Made by a program: the position numbers and the translations under genes
The notes under the pieces: generated by a model
What the model saw: only the letters and a program-made list of their open reading frames with translations
What the model was told of the DNA's origin: nothing
The model's database searches: none
Assembly: GCF_964355755.1 (NCBI RefSeq)
Contig: NC_092670.1
Span: 3,683,001 to 3,747,000 of the forward strand
Length of the DNA: 64,000 nt
Origin: Antedon mediterranea
Taxonomy: Eukaryota; Echinodermata; Crinoidea; Comatulida; Antedonidae
Direction of reading: 5' to 3'
Shown here: positions 10,410 to 21,050 of the stretch, in pieces
Numbering within the stretch: position 1 is the first letter of the stretch
Layout of the letters: each line of letters begins with the position of its first letter

Positions 10410-13110
10410 AGGTAACATGTGCAGAACACACTATGTGATTCTGCGCATTTTGTTTGTTATATACTAACCAATTATGTTAAAAAAATAAAAGGGTCGAAAA
10501 TCGGCCATTTTTCAAAAAAATTTCCATGTACTATAGTACAGGGATTAAAAAAAAAATGGCCAATTTTTGACCTTTTTATTTTTCGATAAAACTGGTTACT
10601 ATAGCACAATTAACATGCGCAGAACCCAATAGTCGACTCTGCGCATGTTTATTATGCAATAGTAACCATTTATGTAAAAAAATAAAAGGGTCGAAAGTCG
10701 GCCATTTTTCAAAAATTTCCATGTACTATAGTACAAGGATTTAAAAAATGGCCAATTTTCGACCTTTTTATTTTTCGATAAAACTGGTTACTATAGCACA
10801 ATTAACATGCGCAGAGTCGAATAATGCGCAGAGTCGAATTGCGCCTGCCAATTATGCTATAGTAACCATTTATGTCAAATATGGTTATGGTAGCACAATT
10901 GACATACGCAGAACCCATTATTCGACTCTGCGCATGTTTATTATGCAATAGTAACCATTTACGTCAAAAAAATAAAAGGGTCGGAAATCGACAATGTTTT
11001 GAAAATTTTCCTGTACTTTAGTGCAGGCATTTTTAAAAAAATTGCCAATTTTCGACCTTTTTATTTTTCGATAAAACTGGTTACTATAGCACAATTGACA
11101 TGCGCAGACCCAATTAGTCGACTCTGCGCATGTTTATTATGCTATAGTAACCATTTTTCGATAAAACTGGTTACTATTGCACAATTGACATGCGCAGAAC
11201 CCATTAGTCGACTCTGCGCATGTTTATTATGCTATAGTAACCATTTATGTCAAAACTGGTTACTATAGCACAATTGACATGCGCAGAACCCATTATTCGT
11301 CTCTGCGCATGTTTATTATGCAATAGTAACCATTTATGTCAAAAAATAAAAGGGTCGAAAATCGGCCATTTTTCACAAATTTCCCTGTACTATATAATAA
11401 TTTATTTGGAAAACGCTTTTGAACAGCGGCACACATAATAATGGTACATCCACTTTTGACATAAATGGTTACTATAGCATAATAAACATGCGCAGAGTGA
11501 ATAATGGTTCTGCGCATGTCAATTATGCTATAGTAACCATTTATGTCAAATATGGTTATGATAGCACAATTGACATGCGCAGAACCCATTATTCGACTCT
11601 GCGCATGTTTATTATGCAATAGTAACCATTTATGTCAAAAAATAAAAGGGTCGAAAATCGGCCATTTTTCACAAATTTCCCTGTACTATATAATAATTTA
11701 TTTGGAAAACGCTTTTGAACAGCGGCACACATAATAATGGTACATCCACTTTTGACATAAATGGTTACTATAGCATAATAAACATGCGCAGAGTGAATAA
11801 TGGTTCTGCGCATGTCAATTATGCTATAGTAACCATTTATGTCAAATATGGTTATGATAGCACAATTGACATGCGCAGAACCCATTAACTTAATAAAAAA
11901 ATCGGCCATTTTTCGAAAATTTACCTGTACAGGGATTTTTCAAAAAATGGCAAATTTTCGACCTTTTTATATTTCGATAAAACTGGTTACTATAGCACAA
12001 TTGACATGCGCAGAACCCATTATTCGCCTCTGCGCATGTTTATTATGCTAATCAAAATAATATTATCTACACACGTGAAGAGCTAAAACAAGAACACGTT
12101 TTTTTGATTATCTCAAAACTTTGCTTTATGCAGTTGAGTCGTTCTTTCATGACGGGGCAGTATAGTACAGAGATTTTTTCGAAAAATTGCCAAAATATCC
12201 ACTTTTTAAAATTCAATAATTATGCGATAATATTTTGCCATATATATGCGCATATATTGTGTTATAAACATATTGTAGAGCCATAGTAACTAGTTATGGC
12301 AAATAATAAAAGGGGTCGACATTTGGCAAATCTTCGAAAATTTACATGTACTATAGTACAGGGATTTATCCGAAAAATTGCCAAAATATCCACTTTTTAA
12401 AATTCAATAATTATGCGATAGTATTAAATGTTCCTGTTATCCAGTACAGGGTTTTTTTTTTTAATGAATACAATGACATATGAATAAAATAAAAATAAAT
12501 AAAAAATAAAATAAAAATAAACTTTAAAAAATATGCCGAGGTAACATGCGCAGAACACACTATGTGATTCTGCGCATTATGCCTATGTCAATTATGATAG
12601 TAACCAGTTATGTTCGAAAATTTTCTTTTACTAGGCCTTATAGGCTTACTGTAGTAGAGGGATTTTTTTTCGAAAAATTGTCAAAATATCCACTTTTAAT
12701 ATGTTGAGGTAATATGCGAAGAACAAAAATATGTGATTCTGCGTATATCAATTATATAGTAACCAATTATGTTAAAAAATAAAAGGGTCGGCAATTGGCC
12801 ATTTCTCGAAAATGGGTCAAAATATCGGCTTTTAAAATTAAGATATGTTGAGGTAACTTGCGCAGATCCTGCGTATGTCAGTTATTATATAGTTACTAAT
12901 TATAGAGGTCAAAATTTTTCCATTTTTTCCAAAATTTCTATGTACTACAGTACAGGGATTTTTTTTGAAAAATGGACAAAATATAAAGTTTTAAAAATAT
13001 GCCCAGGTAACATGCGCAGAACACACTACGTGATTCTGCGCATTCTGTCTATTATGATACAGTTACAGTTATGTAAACAAAATAAAAGGGTCGAAATGGT
13101 ATTTTTGTTA
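10410..13110. repeat. Array of nested palindromic modules (MITE-derived satellite)
   Basis: Two palindromic modules alternate. Module P reads GGGTCGAAAATCGGCCATTT, then GTACTATAGTACAGGGATT, then its inverted partner ending TTTTCGACC (about 10490-10575, 10688-10771, 10977-11062, half copies after). Module Q runs from GGTTACTATAGCACAATT through ATGCGCAGA and TCTGCGCAT to TATAGTAACC. There are about eleven Q units, near 10588, 10784, 10883, 11075, 11169, 11257, 11467, 11555, 11763, 11852 and 11984. From 12060 to 13110 the modules are decayed, with related cores (TGCGCAGAACACACTATGTG) at about 10421, 12548 and 13013. Open frames here are by-products of the repeat. Confidence 0.85.
11280..11880. 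repeat. Recent 296-bp tandem duplication inside the array
   Basis: The segment containing CCCTGTACTATATAATAATT begins at 11383 and recurs at 11679, an offset of 296 bp. The two copies appear identical by eye over nearly the full length, including a unique insert, GGAAAACGCTTTTGAACAGC. This is younger than the surrounding module divergence. Confidence 0.85.
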
Positions 13111-13532
13111 AATTGCCAAATATAAGAATATATAGAGTTATCATCCTTTTATGGAGAAATGTTGTAATTTTTCGAAAAATGTATCTTATCAATTAAATTA
13201 GTATGCAATAATATGGCTCCTCTATATGCATATATTGCGTTGTTAACTTATGATGACAGATAAAAGTAAGGCCTATTTCGAAACAAGTCTCATTTTCCTT
13301 CAAAACTCGAGCGTAATAGGACGTTGAATTATTGATATGCTGTAAGCAAACACAAAGAGTAATTTGTAAGATAATATGACCATTGTTATTTATCAACTCT
13401 TTAATTGTGTGTAATTTAGAATGATGTCGTGTTTGTATGTGTCCTTAGAGGGAGTGAGTGACCGATACTCTCTATCCTAACTCTTCACATTTCGTTTCTT
13501 AATCCCCGATTGTATTTACCTGATCGTCGTAA

Positions 13533-13683
13533 AGTTCCCACTAGCACGCAACGTAAAGACGTAAGACGCAACGCAAGCGAATTGGCCAATCGAAAGCTAG
13601 AATTATTCCAACTGTTGCTTGTGATTGGTCAATTCGTTTGCGTTGCGGCCTACGTCCTTGCGTTGCATCCTAGTGAAAACCAT
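13533..13683. mobile_element. MITE family A copy
   Basis: An inverted-repeat element. It starts AGTTCCCACTAGCACGCAACG and ends GCGTTGCATCCTAGTGAAAACC. The core pair is TTGGCCAATCG and GTGATTGGTCAATTCG. No coding content. Confidence 0.8.
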
Positions 13684-13705
13684 TTTTTAGGGACGACTCT
13701 CTTTC

Positions 13706-13812
13706 TCGACGCGACGCAACGACGTAAAGCAGCGCACCGCAATCACATGATTCATTGTGTCGTCGTGATTGGTCAAATTACTTGCGGCACGCGCTTACGT
13801 CATGGAAAGGAA
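13706..13812. mobile_element. MITE family A copy, truncated
   Basis: It sits 23 bp after the previous copy. GACGCAACGACGTAAAGC and CACGCGCTTACGTCATGG flank a GTGATTGGTCAAATTACTTG core. The GGTTCCC ends are missing. Confidence 0.65.
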
Positions 13813-15486
13813 ACAGCCTTAGTGTAGACCTATAGCGTACCACAGGCCTACTTCCAATTACCTCTGTGTATGATGCATACAGAAATAAATGTAGGCCTAT
13901 ACTCCATAAAATAAAATTATGAAACGAAAAAATGTATACGGTAGGAGTTTAATACTGTGATGATGAATCAACCTATATTGATCTAATTTGTCTTCAGTGA
14001 CGTCACAAAAGAGAACATACATTGTCTTTATAGACTATCATAATATACAATTACTTATACTCGACTCATCCCTGAAAATAAAACATATCAAAATTGAAAA
14101 ATGTTTACCTAACGCTTGGAACTGCTGGCAGCCAACTGAGACTTTTCTATCATAAATTATGATTAATTAGATTAGCGATGTATGGTGTTTATGTTTATTA
14201 TTTTCTTTACTGACAAGCAGTAGCGGACAATAATTAATTAGCGCCATTAGCGATAATTGTGCTACTTGTATATGGATTAGAGGACATTAGTTACGTTACA
14301 ACCAGACAATAGTCATAGTCAAGAATCACGCAGGTAAGTTCTTTACACTTCTCCCTTCGTTGGTGGTCAATAAAACGCGTTTCTGAATTCGACGCAGGAT
14401 GACCGAAATCACTTTTAGCAACTGAGAACAAACAAACTAAAGTGCAAACATGTTATCCTGACAGCTATTTCCACGGTTGGCTACTTCATTACATTCTCCA
14501 AGCTATAGAAACTCATTATATGTAATTAACAATTTCACTTAATATGCATTGGTTAGACGGTTAATGTGTCTGTTATATTAACGGAATCAGGAATCAGGTA
14601 GTCGGTAATGTTATCTAATTAACTTAATTTTATGACCGACTGTACTTTTTAATTTATGACATTTTGACCCAGAAGTCACAAAATCCACAGTTAAAGTACC
14701 ATGTTTTGGGACAATTACATTACATATTATAATCTGTAGATAACGATAGAGGGCGTCGCATTGATTGTTTTGATAACAAATTAGATAGTTAAAGCCGTTT
14801 GAACGTTATACATTTTCAAAACAAAAGACTTAACTCCATACTCTACATAGGAATAGTTGGACACAAACATGGCTTCTACTCCATTTAAAGTCGCAACTCT
14901 TTATATATATGGCTCTGTGTATTCAAGGCATACGCGCACGCGCTCGTTCACAAAGAGGTTGAGATCACCACTCAGATTAAGCGATAATGACTGGACCTCT
15001 TTCGGTGCGTCATTTAAATTAAACCGTGAACTGACGCATTTACCAATTACAATGGTTTTGTTGAATATGATGAAACAAAGGTCTTGCTCGTTAATGGAAA
15101 GTAGTAAATCTCACGGGAAAATATTGCAACGAAACGATGTAAACAGAGGGGAACTCTGCTGCTGCTGTAAGCTCATGTTGCACAACGAAATAGCACATTC
15201 AAATTATGTCTATGATAAATGGAATCAATTATAATTGCTAAAAATGTCGTTGTCAAATGTGATACAAACTATTAATTGCTGGAATCTTGTGTCAATTTAA
15301 AAAAACCGTTTAATTACTTTGTATTATAACCTCTTAGTGAAAAAAATAGAACGTATTGTTAAATACACACATTTTAACATTGAAAATACACATGCACATA
15401 CGTAAATTTATATAGGCTCACAAATTATATATGGGCTATATACATCAATCGTTTTCTCCAACCTAATGAATACGATGTAAAGAGAA
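13813..15486. other. Gene-free stretch
   Basis: It contains a CRE palindrome TGACGTCA at 13998-14005. An orphan open frame of 121 codons runs from the ATG at 14869 to 15234, but the translated sequence matches no family I know and I do not call it a gene. Otherwise AT-rich, with nothing recognisable. Confidence 0.45.
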
Positions 15487-15890
15487 AAGATGGAATACAA
15501 AAATGAAACCCAGAGGAGCAGGAGCAGGAGGAGGAGGATGAAGGACGACGAGGACTTCGACGTGGAATGTGACTAACTAGGATTTTGAGCACGGGAAAGA
15601 GGAAGACGACGACGACGAGGACCACGACGGTGAGGAAGACCACGACGACGACGGCCACGACGACGACGGCCACGAGGGGGACTTAAACGAAAAAGAGGAA
15701 GACAACGACGAGGAGGAGGCGTAGGAGGAGGACGACGACGACAAGGAGGCGTAGGAGGAGGATGACGACGGCCACGAGGGGGACTTAAACGAAAAAGAGT
15801 AAGACAACGACGAGGAGGAGGCGTAGGAGGAGGACGACGACGACAAGGAGGCGTAGGAGAGGATGACGATGACGACGACAACGAGAATGA
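15487..15890. repeat. Purine-rich tract with GACGAC/GAGGAG repeats
   Basis: About 400 bp of almost pure G/A/C with few T on the + strand, built of GACGACGACG, GAGGAGGAGG and GGCCACGAGG blocks. A 102-bp unit starting GGCCACGAGGGGGACTTAAA is duplicated at 15668 and 15770. Long open frames on the minus strand (Ser-, Pro- or Arg-rich) are by-products of the composition. The tract can form triplex (H-DNA) structures. Confidence 0.75.
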
Positions 15891-15899
15891 ATGATTTAA

Positions 15900-18800
15900 T
15901 AACGCCATTATAACCTACTGGGACCAATAATATAAATACATATAGCGAGTCATCGTCGATTAATTTGTTGACCATCAATGATGATGTAACGAGATATACA
16001 GTCCGGTGGCGGCGACCTCAATGGTGGTTTTCTTTTATCTACTACGATTAATTAAAAGTATTCTACTAAATTGAGAAGATGGATATTGCCCGCAGCTTGT
16101 TAGTTGCATGACGATTTCTACACAAGTACTCTTGCGATTAGATATTATATATAAGTTCATTGAAAGTAATTAAGCAATGCATTTGTTTTAAACTGAAAAC
16201 CATATTGTGGATTCATATTATTGTTACGGTTTAAGGAAAGGCCATTAATACTATCAATGCATTGCTAATTCACGAATAATAAGTATTTAAACAAAACCCA
16301 AATAATTATTAATCTTAATTTGTTTTCATAAAATGAAATGTGTTAATAGGCCTGATAACCAACAAAAAAGAAAATATGACGTGGATCTTGTTTTATATTT
16401 TATACATTTTAATATAAACGTGCTCAGGGACAATTCCGATATTTGTATAAAATCTTAAAACTTCTAAAATGACGATAGAGCAGTACAGTTCGTGTTTAGA
16501 CCGTCGCCGACACACTATGATATTGTTGCTAGCTACTTTACTAAATACATACCATTGGTCCCATCAAAAAGCAATATCCATAAAATGTGCTGTTTTACAT
16601 CAAACTAAAGTCGCCATTAAGCGTCCCAATAACTAATTCAAACAAAACACTGATGTCATTCCGAATGTTTTAAGTGCATTTAAATGTTTCAAGTCAGTCC
16701 ATCAACATTTCTAAGTAGAAATGCGCACTCAAGCGCGTCAACGGCGCACATTATTACGCGTCATCGATTCACATGACTGCACAATGGTCGATTAACCGAT
16801 TATCGACACAGGCCTACATTATATTGGAAAAACTGTGTTAATACTTTATATTTTTAAATGCATTATTAAACTGTAAAATGCATATAAAGGAATGAACGCA
16901 TGCATTAAAGTAGAGAATGTCATTTAAATTGCTTAGACGCAAAACAAAGACGTACGCGCAGTCACAAATAATCTGATCAATCACAAGATACGGATACCCG
17001 AACTTTCACTTGTGGTGGATGGTAAAGTAGGGTTCTACCATCGGTCTCTGGTGTTTAATTTAAACACGCAATTACAAAAAAAGGCATCAAAAAATGCTAT
17101 AAATCGTTTTTTTTTATTCATTCAGTTTTGATAGAAACCTAATACCCAATCTGATTAATAATATACATATGCACGAACCATGGAATTGCGAAAAATAATT
17201 AGCGCTTAAATTCCAAGTAGGAGCCTACGATGGGCCTATTTCGTTCGTTCAATTTCAATAGTTTGCAGAAACTGAGGGCGCCATGTATACTTTCAAATAA
17301 GAGCCATAATAAATATCTGTTTCAATATTAAAGAGATGAGAGCTATGTGTAATAATAATAAGAAAATGTATTGCCCGTAATGTGGCATATAACATATTAT
17401 ATGCCTATATTTAATTGCTAGGACGGAACCCAAATTAAAAATGTCCCTATATTATCTTTGACAATAGACATCATTTTAATGGTTATCTCTCGTTGCAGAC
17501 ATTAAGAGGGCACAGGTGTTTGTTCTCACCTGTAAAGGCAGCTGCAAAGAGGTGATATCAGATGTCTAACGTCAGTGGCGGCGATAGGTGACCACCATTT
17601 TGGGATAAGGGCGTGTGCTGTTATTGACACAGGATATTTTCGTTGACAAACATAAGATTACATTACAGGCAGATGTTTATTTTGTGCTTTCAAACCCGCA
17701 TTATTATACAACGCTTCGATATGCGCCATGGAAAGAATAGTCTGGGTTCCAGACGGAGTTTTGTTTTAATATTAGTAAAAAGATAAATATTTTGGCACAT
17801 ATGGCGTTTCATACGTATACTACTTGAACTTGGATACACTCAGACAAAAATCGAAATGAAAACAAATAAATAAAAAAAAAGACAATGAATACAGACTTGG
17901 GGCAAGTCTATGGAAAGTATTGTGTGAGATTATTTTGATTTTATTACGATCCTTATAGGCCAGGGTCTATAGACATTTCGTTTTATTAAATTCTGGGAGT
18001 TTATAGGCCTAATTAATAATTTAATTCAGCAAAATGTACGTTAACTGCTATACAGTCCTATGTATCTAAATATGAAAACCTCATTCTCTGATATCTAAAC
18101 CTAACTAAATGGAAGCTGGATTCCCGCATACTTTGTAATAACAATAGGCCACCCCTGTCATCCATACTTTTGTTCACATCGCAACATTAGAAAGCTATTG
18201 GACACGGCTGAAGTGATTCGCCACACGAGACCCATTCACACGAAACAATAAACTGAACAAACTTAACTCTGTTGTTGCCATGCGACAGTACGCCTTTATA
18301 ACAACTTTCAATAGTGTTAACAATAACAACTTCCGGGTTGTCGATTGAATGGCATTAAAGCGTAGATAGCATGGAGCCTATATATGTTTCAAATGAATGA
18401 CGAGCTTGTATGTATGTAATGTAAACATTCATGTTATTCATTTAGGACTCCTTCAAGTTTCTATTATTTATAGCGGTCCAATTTCCTAATTGATCGGAGG
18501 TATAGTCTGAGAGGTAAGTTCAAATCATAGTAGAGGTTTATATAACGTATATAGGCCTATAACGTATACTACCTATACTGTGTAGGCATAAAGCGTGGGT
18601 GGTAGGTACAGAAAGTTTATAGACTTATCTGTTACATACAATCGGCATAGGCCTACCCTATCTTATCAATCAGAACAACAAACATAATTCTATATGTATT
18701 AACTTATCTATTATAACATTATCTCCTTACTGTATATATCGTGTGGTACATATATATGTTATAAAGCATAGGCCTAATTGATGACTGTTCCTCAACTCAT

Positions 18801-19162
18801 ACTAAGACTAACAGTAAGAGTGTCAAAAGGGCTACATTAGAAAGAAATATACTTATTGAACTAACTACGTCTTATCACGTACGAATGATCGAATTAGGAA
18901 ATATCTAACTAGGAGCATGTTTAACACATTCTATTTTGAAGGAGAGATGGTGATGTGGATGATGAAAAGGTTTGATGTTTGTTGAATAGGTCTCCTACCA
19001 TTTTGTTCAGTATTACATTATTGTCAGTGTGAATTACATTATTGTCAGTGTGAATGAATGAAGTAAAATGACGATTCTCGATATGGGACTACTTTTGGAA
19101 CACTATACATCGACAATGCCTGTTTACAAAGTCAAAGGTAAGAAATCAATTGGCTATTTTGT
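15900..19162. other. Gene-free AT-rich DNA
   Basis: I see no exon, RNA gene or full mobile element. TAGGCCTA-type words recur often (around 18550, 18650, 18770), a compositional habit shared with the rest of the window. Confidence 0.45.
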
Positions 19163-19280
19163 TGGTTCCCACTCTTGCAATTTATTGACCAATCAGCCAC
19201 ATTTCAGATGATCCGTCACTTGATTGGTCAATTAACTGCGTTTCGTATACGCCCTTCCTTGCGTGCGCGCGTGGGAACCA
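19163..19280. mobile_element. MITE family A copy, divergent
   Basis: It begins TTGGTTCCCACTCTTGC and ends GCGCGTGGGAACCA. The inner pair is TTGACCAATCAG and TTGATTGGTCAATTAAC. The left arm has lost the GCAACGC blocks. Confidence 0.75.
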
Positions 19281-19721
19281 ATCGTTGAGAAGGACAAACA
19301 AAATAACTAATACATTATAATAAGTATTATAGCCACTACAATAGTCTTGCGTCATGACATTTTGGAACTGAAAAATTTACTTAAAATTTAAACCTTATTT
19401 TTTTAAATAACTCAACTTTGCCTGAGCTGAGAAATAAATTGAAACACACGACTTATTTCTCCATCGTCTGAGCCTTTGAAAATGTACGGTAACTGATCGG
19501 TTGGTTGGGGGACTTAACTAACGATTACATTACAATGCGAAATCAGACTCATTTATTTTATTATATATTAATGCGTAAATGGCGGCATGATAACAAAATA
19601 ATAATTTATATAAAAAAAAAATATATATATATACTGTACTAACTATCGACGATTGGTAACGTTTCATCGAATTACGCTATATAATAGTTTTATGAGACTG
19701 ACTGAAACCGGTGACACAACA

Positions 19722-19820
19722 GCTGGTTCCCACAATCCGAACTTTCGGTTGTGATTGGTCAACTCACTTGCGTTGCGCGTACGTCTTTGCGTTGCGCGTA
19801 CGTCTTTGCGTTGCGTCCTT
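19722..19820. mobile_element. MITE family A partial copy
   Basis: It starts GCTGGTTCCCACAATCC and has GTGATTGGTCAACTCACTTG. A 20-bp unit, GCGTTGCGCGTACGTCTTTG, is then repeated in tandem. Only one arm is well preserved. Confidence 0.65.
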
Positions 19821-20505
19821 AAAGTGCGAAACAATCTACTGACCTTCAATCGACAACTACTTGTATAGGCTGTCATAAGATCAATGTCGTGGAGTCACTG
19901 ATGCAAAATAATGTGTCGCATCAAAAGAACATAGGGTGCATACTTTATTTATGGCTAGAAAACAAAGGGCAGCAAGGTTAAACGTTGTCTAGAAACCAAA
20001 GAAGTCAACGTCGACGTGGGAGGCACAACTATCGCTAAGGACCAACAATTACGAGTCCCGCTAGCCTACAATTTAAGATGAAATGTCCATGAACCTGGGC
20101 CTAAACAAATCATCAAGGAAGCAAAAAGCAGCAAAAACTACTGAAAAATAGAAATATACATACTCCACAATTTATATAATCAATATAGATGATCTGCAGG
20201 CAATCAATGCAGTCTAAAGTGACCCGGTGACAAGGACATTTTGTTATCTCTTCATCATGTATACTAAATAGGCCCTGAATAATCAATACAATATAGGCCC
20301 TAGATTTGTCTTCCAGAAATCCGACAGTAGCGCATTTCAACAATGGACACAGCAGCAGCAGATTAAAATACAGACAATTATAGGTCCCAATAATGTACTA
20401 CTTCTCGACTATCGATCTGTAAATATCAACATCACGTACCTCACCTTAATCACGTATATAAACACACCTGTTAACATGAGACTGCCGCAAAGGTGCGCTA
20501 ACTCA

Positions 20506-20513
20506 TGACGTCA
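20506..20513. promoter_or_regulatory. CRE-type palindrome TGACGTCA
   Basis: An exact CRE consensus 545 bp upstream of the CARD-death gene start codon. It is a candidate promoter element; function is inferred from the motif only. Confidence 0.35.
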
Positions 20514-20639
20514 TGCCGGTTAGATGTTACGTTTATCCAGGAAATTACAGTGATTTTCAAGAGGAGTTAATGAAGCATTTATATCAGATGTTTTTATTAC
20601 ATTAAGCGGCGAACGATTATTTTCAAAAGTCGAGCATTA

Positions 20640-21003
20640 GTCTGCAAACTAGACTAAAGTCCGTCTGCTCTCGTCCGTTCAAGGGTCGTCTGCTCATTCG
20701 TCAAAATATACCGTCTGTAGTCTGCTCTCTCGATCGTCAAAACGTAGTCTGCTCACTCGTCAAAAGATAGTCTGCTCACTCGTTAAAAGATAGTCTGCTC
20801 ACTCGTCAAAATATAGTCTGCTCACTCGTCAAAACGTTACTCGTTAAAAGTTAGTCTGCTTACTCGTCAAATTATAGTCTGCTCTTTTGTCAAAACGTAG
20901 TCTGCTCAACCGTCAAAAAATAATCTGTTCTCTCGTCAAAAGATAGTCTGCACTCTCGTCAAAAGATAGTCTGCTATTTCGTCAAAATATAGTCTGCTAA
21001 CTT
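20640..21003. repeat. 23-bp minisatellite upstream of the CARD-death gene
   Basis: About 14-15 imperfect copies of a unit whose consensus is AGTCTGCTCACTCGTCAAAA plus GAT. Central copies (20750-20840) are nearly identical and outer ones degenerate. The array ends about 50 bp before the ATG at 21051, so it occupies the likely promoter or 5' UTR. Confidence 0.85.
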
Positions 21004-21050
21004 CTTAGATAACTCCGGTGGTTTAAAATAAAGAAAAAGTAATAAGAAGT

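Noticed and set aside
10748..12051. Overlapping open frames with shared peptides such as KLVTIAQLTCAE on both strands
   Set aside because: They come from the palindromic satellite modules. The same peptides recur because the DNA is repeated, and there is no start context or domain.
14857..15234. A 125-codon open frame (121 from the first ATG at 14869)
   Set aside because: No recognisable family, no splice context and no neighbouring exons; length alone is weak evidence in this window.
15425..15978. Minus-strand open frames rich in Ser, Pro and Arg
   Set aside because: Compositional by-products of the purine-rich repeat tract, open in more than one frame.
20640..21003. Possible CRISPR-like array because of regular repeats
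   Set aside because: The repeats are head-to-tail without unique spacers, and the window is eukaryotic. It is a minisatellite.
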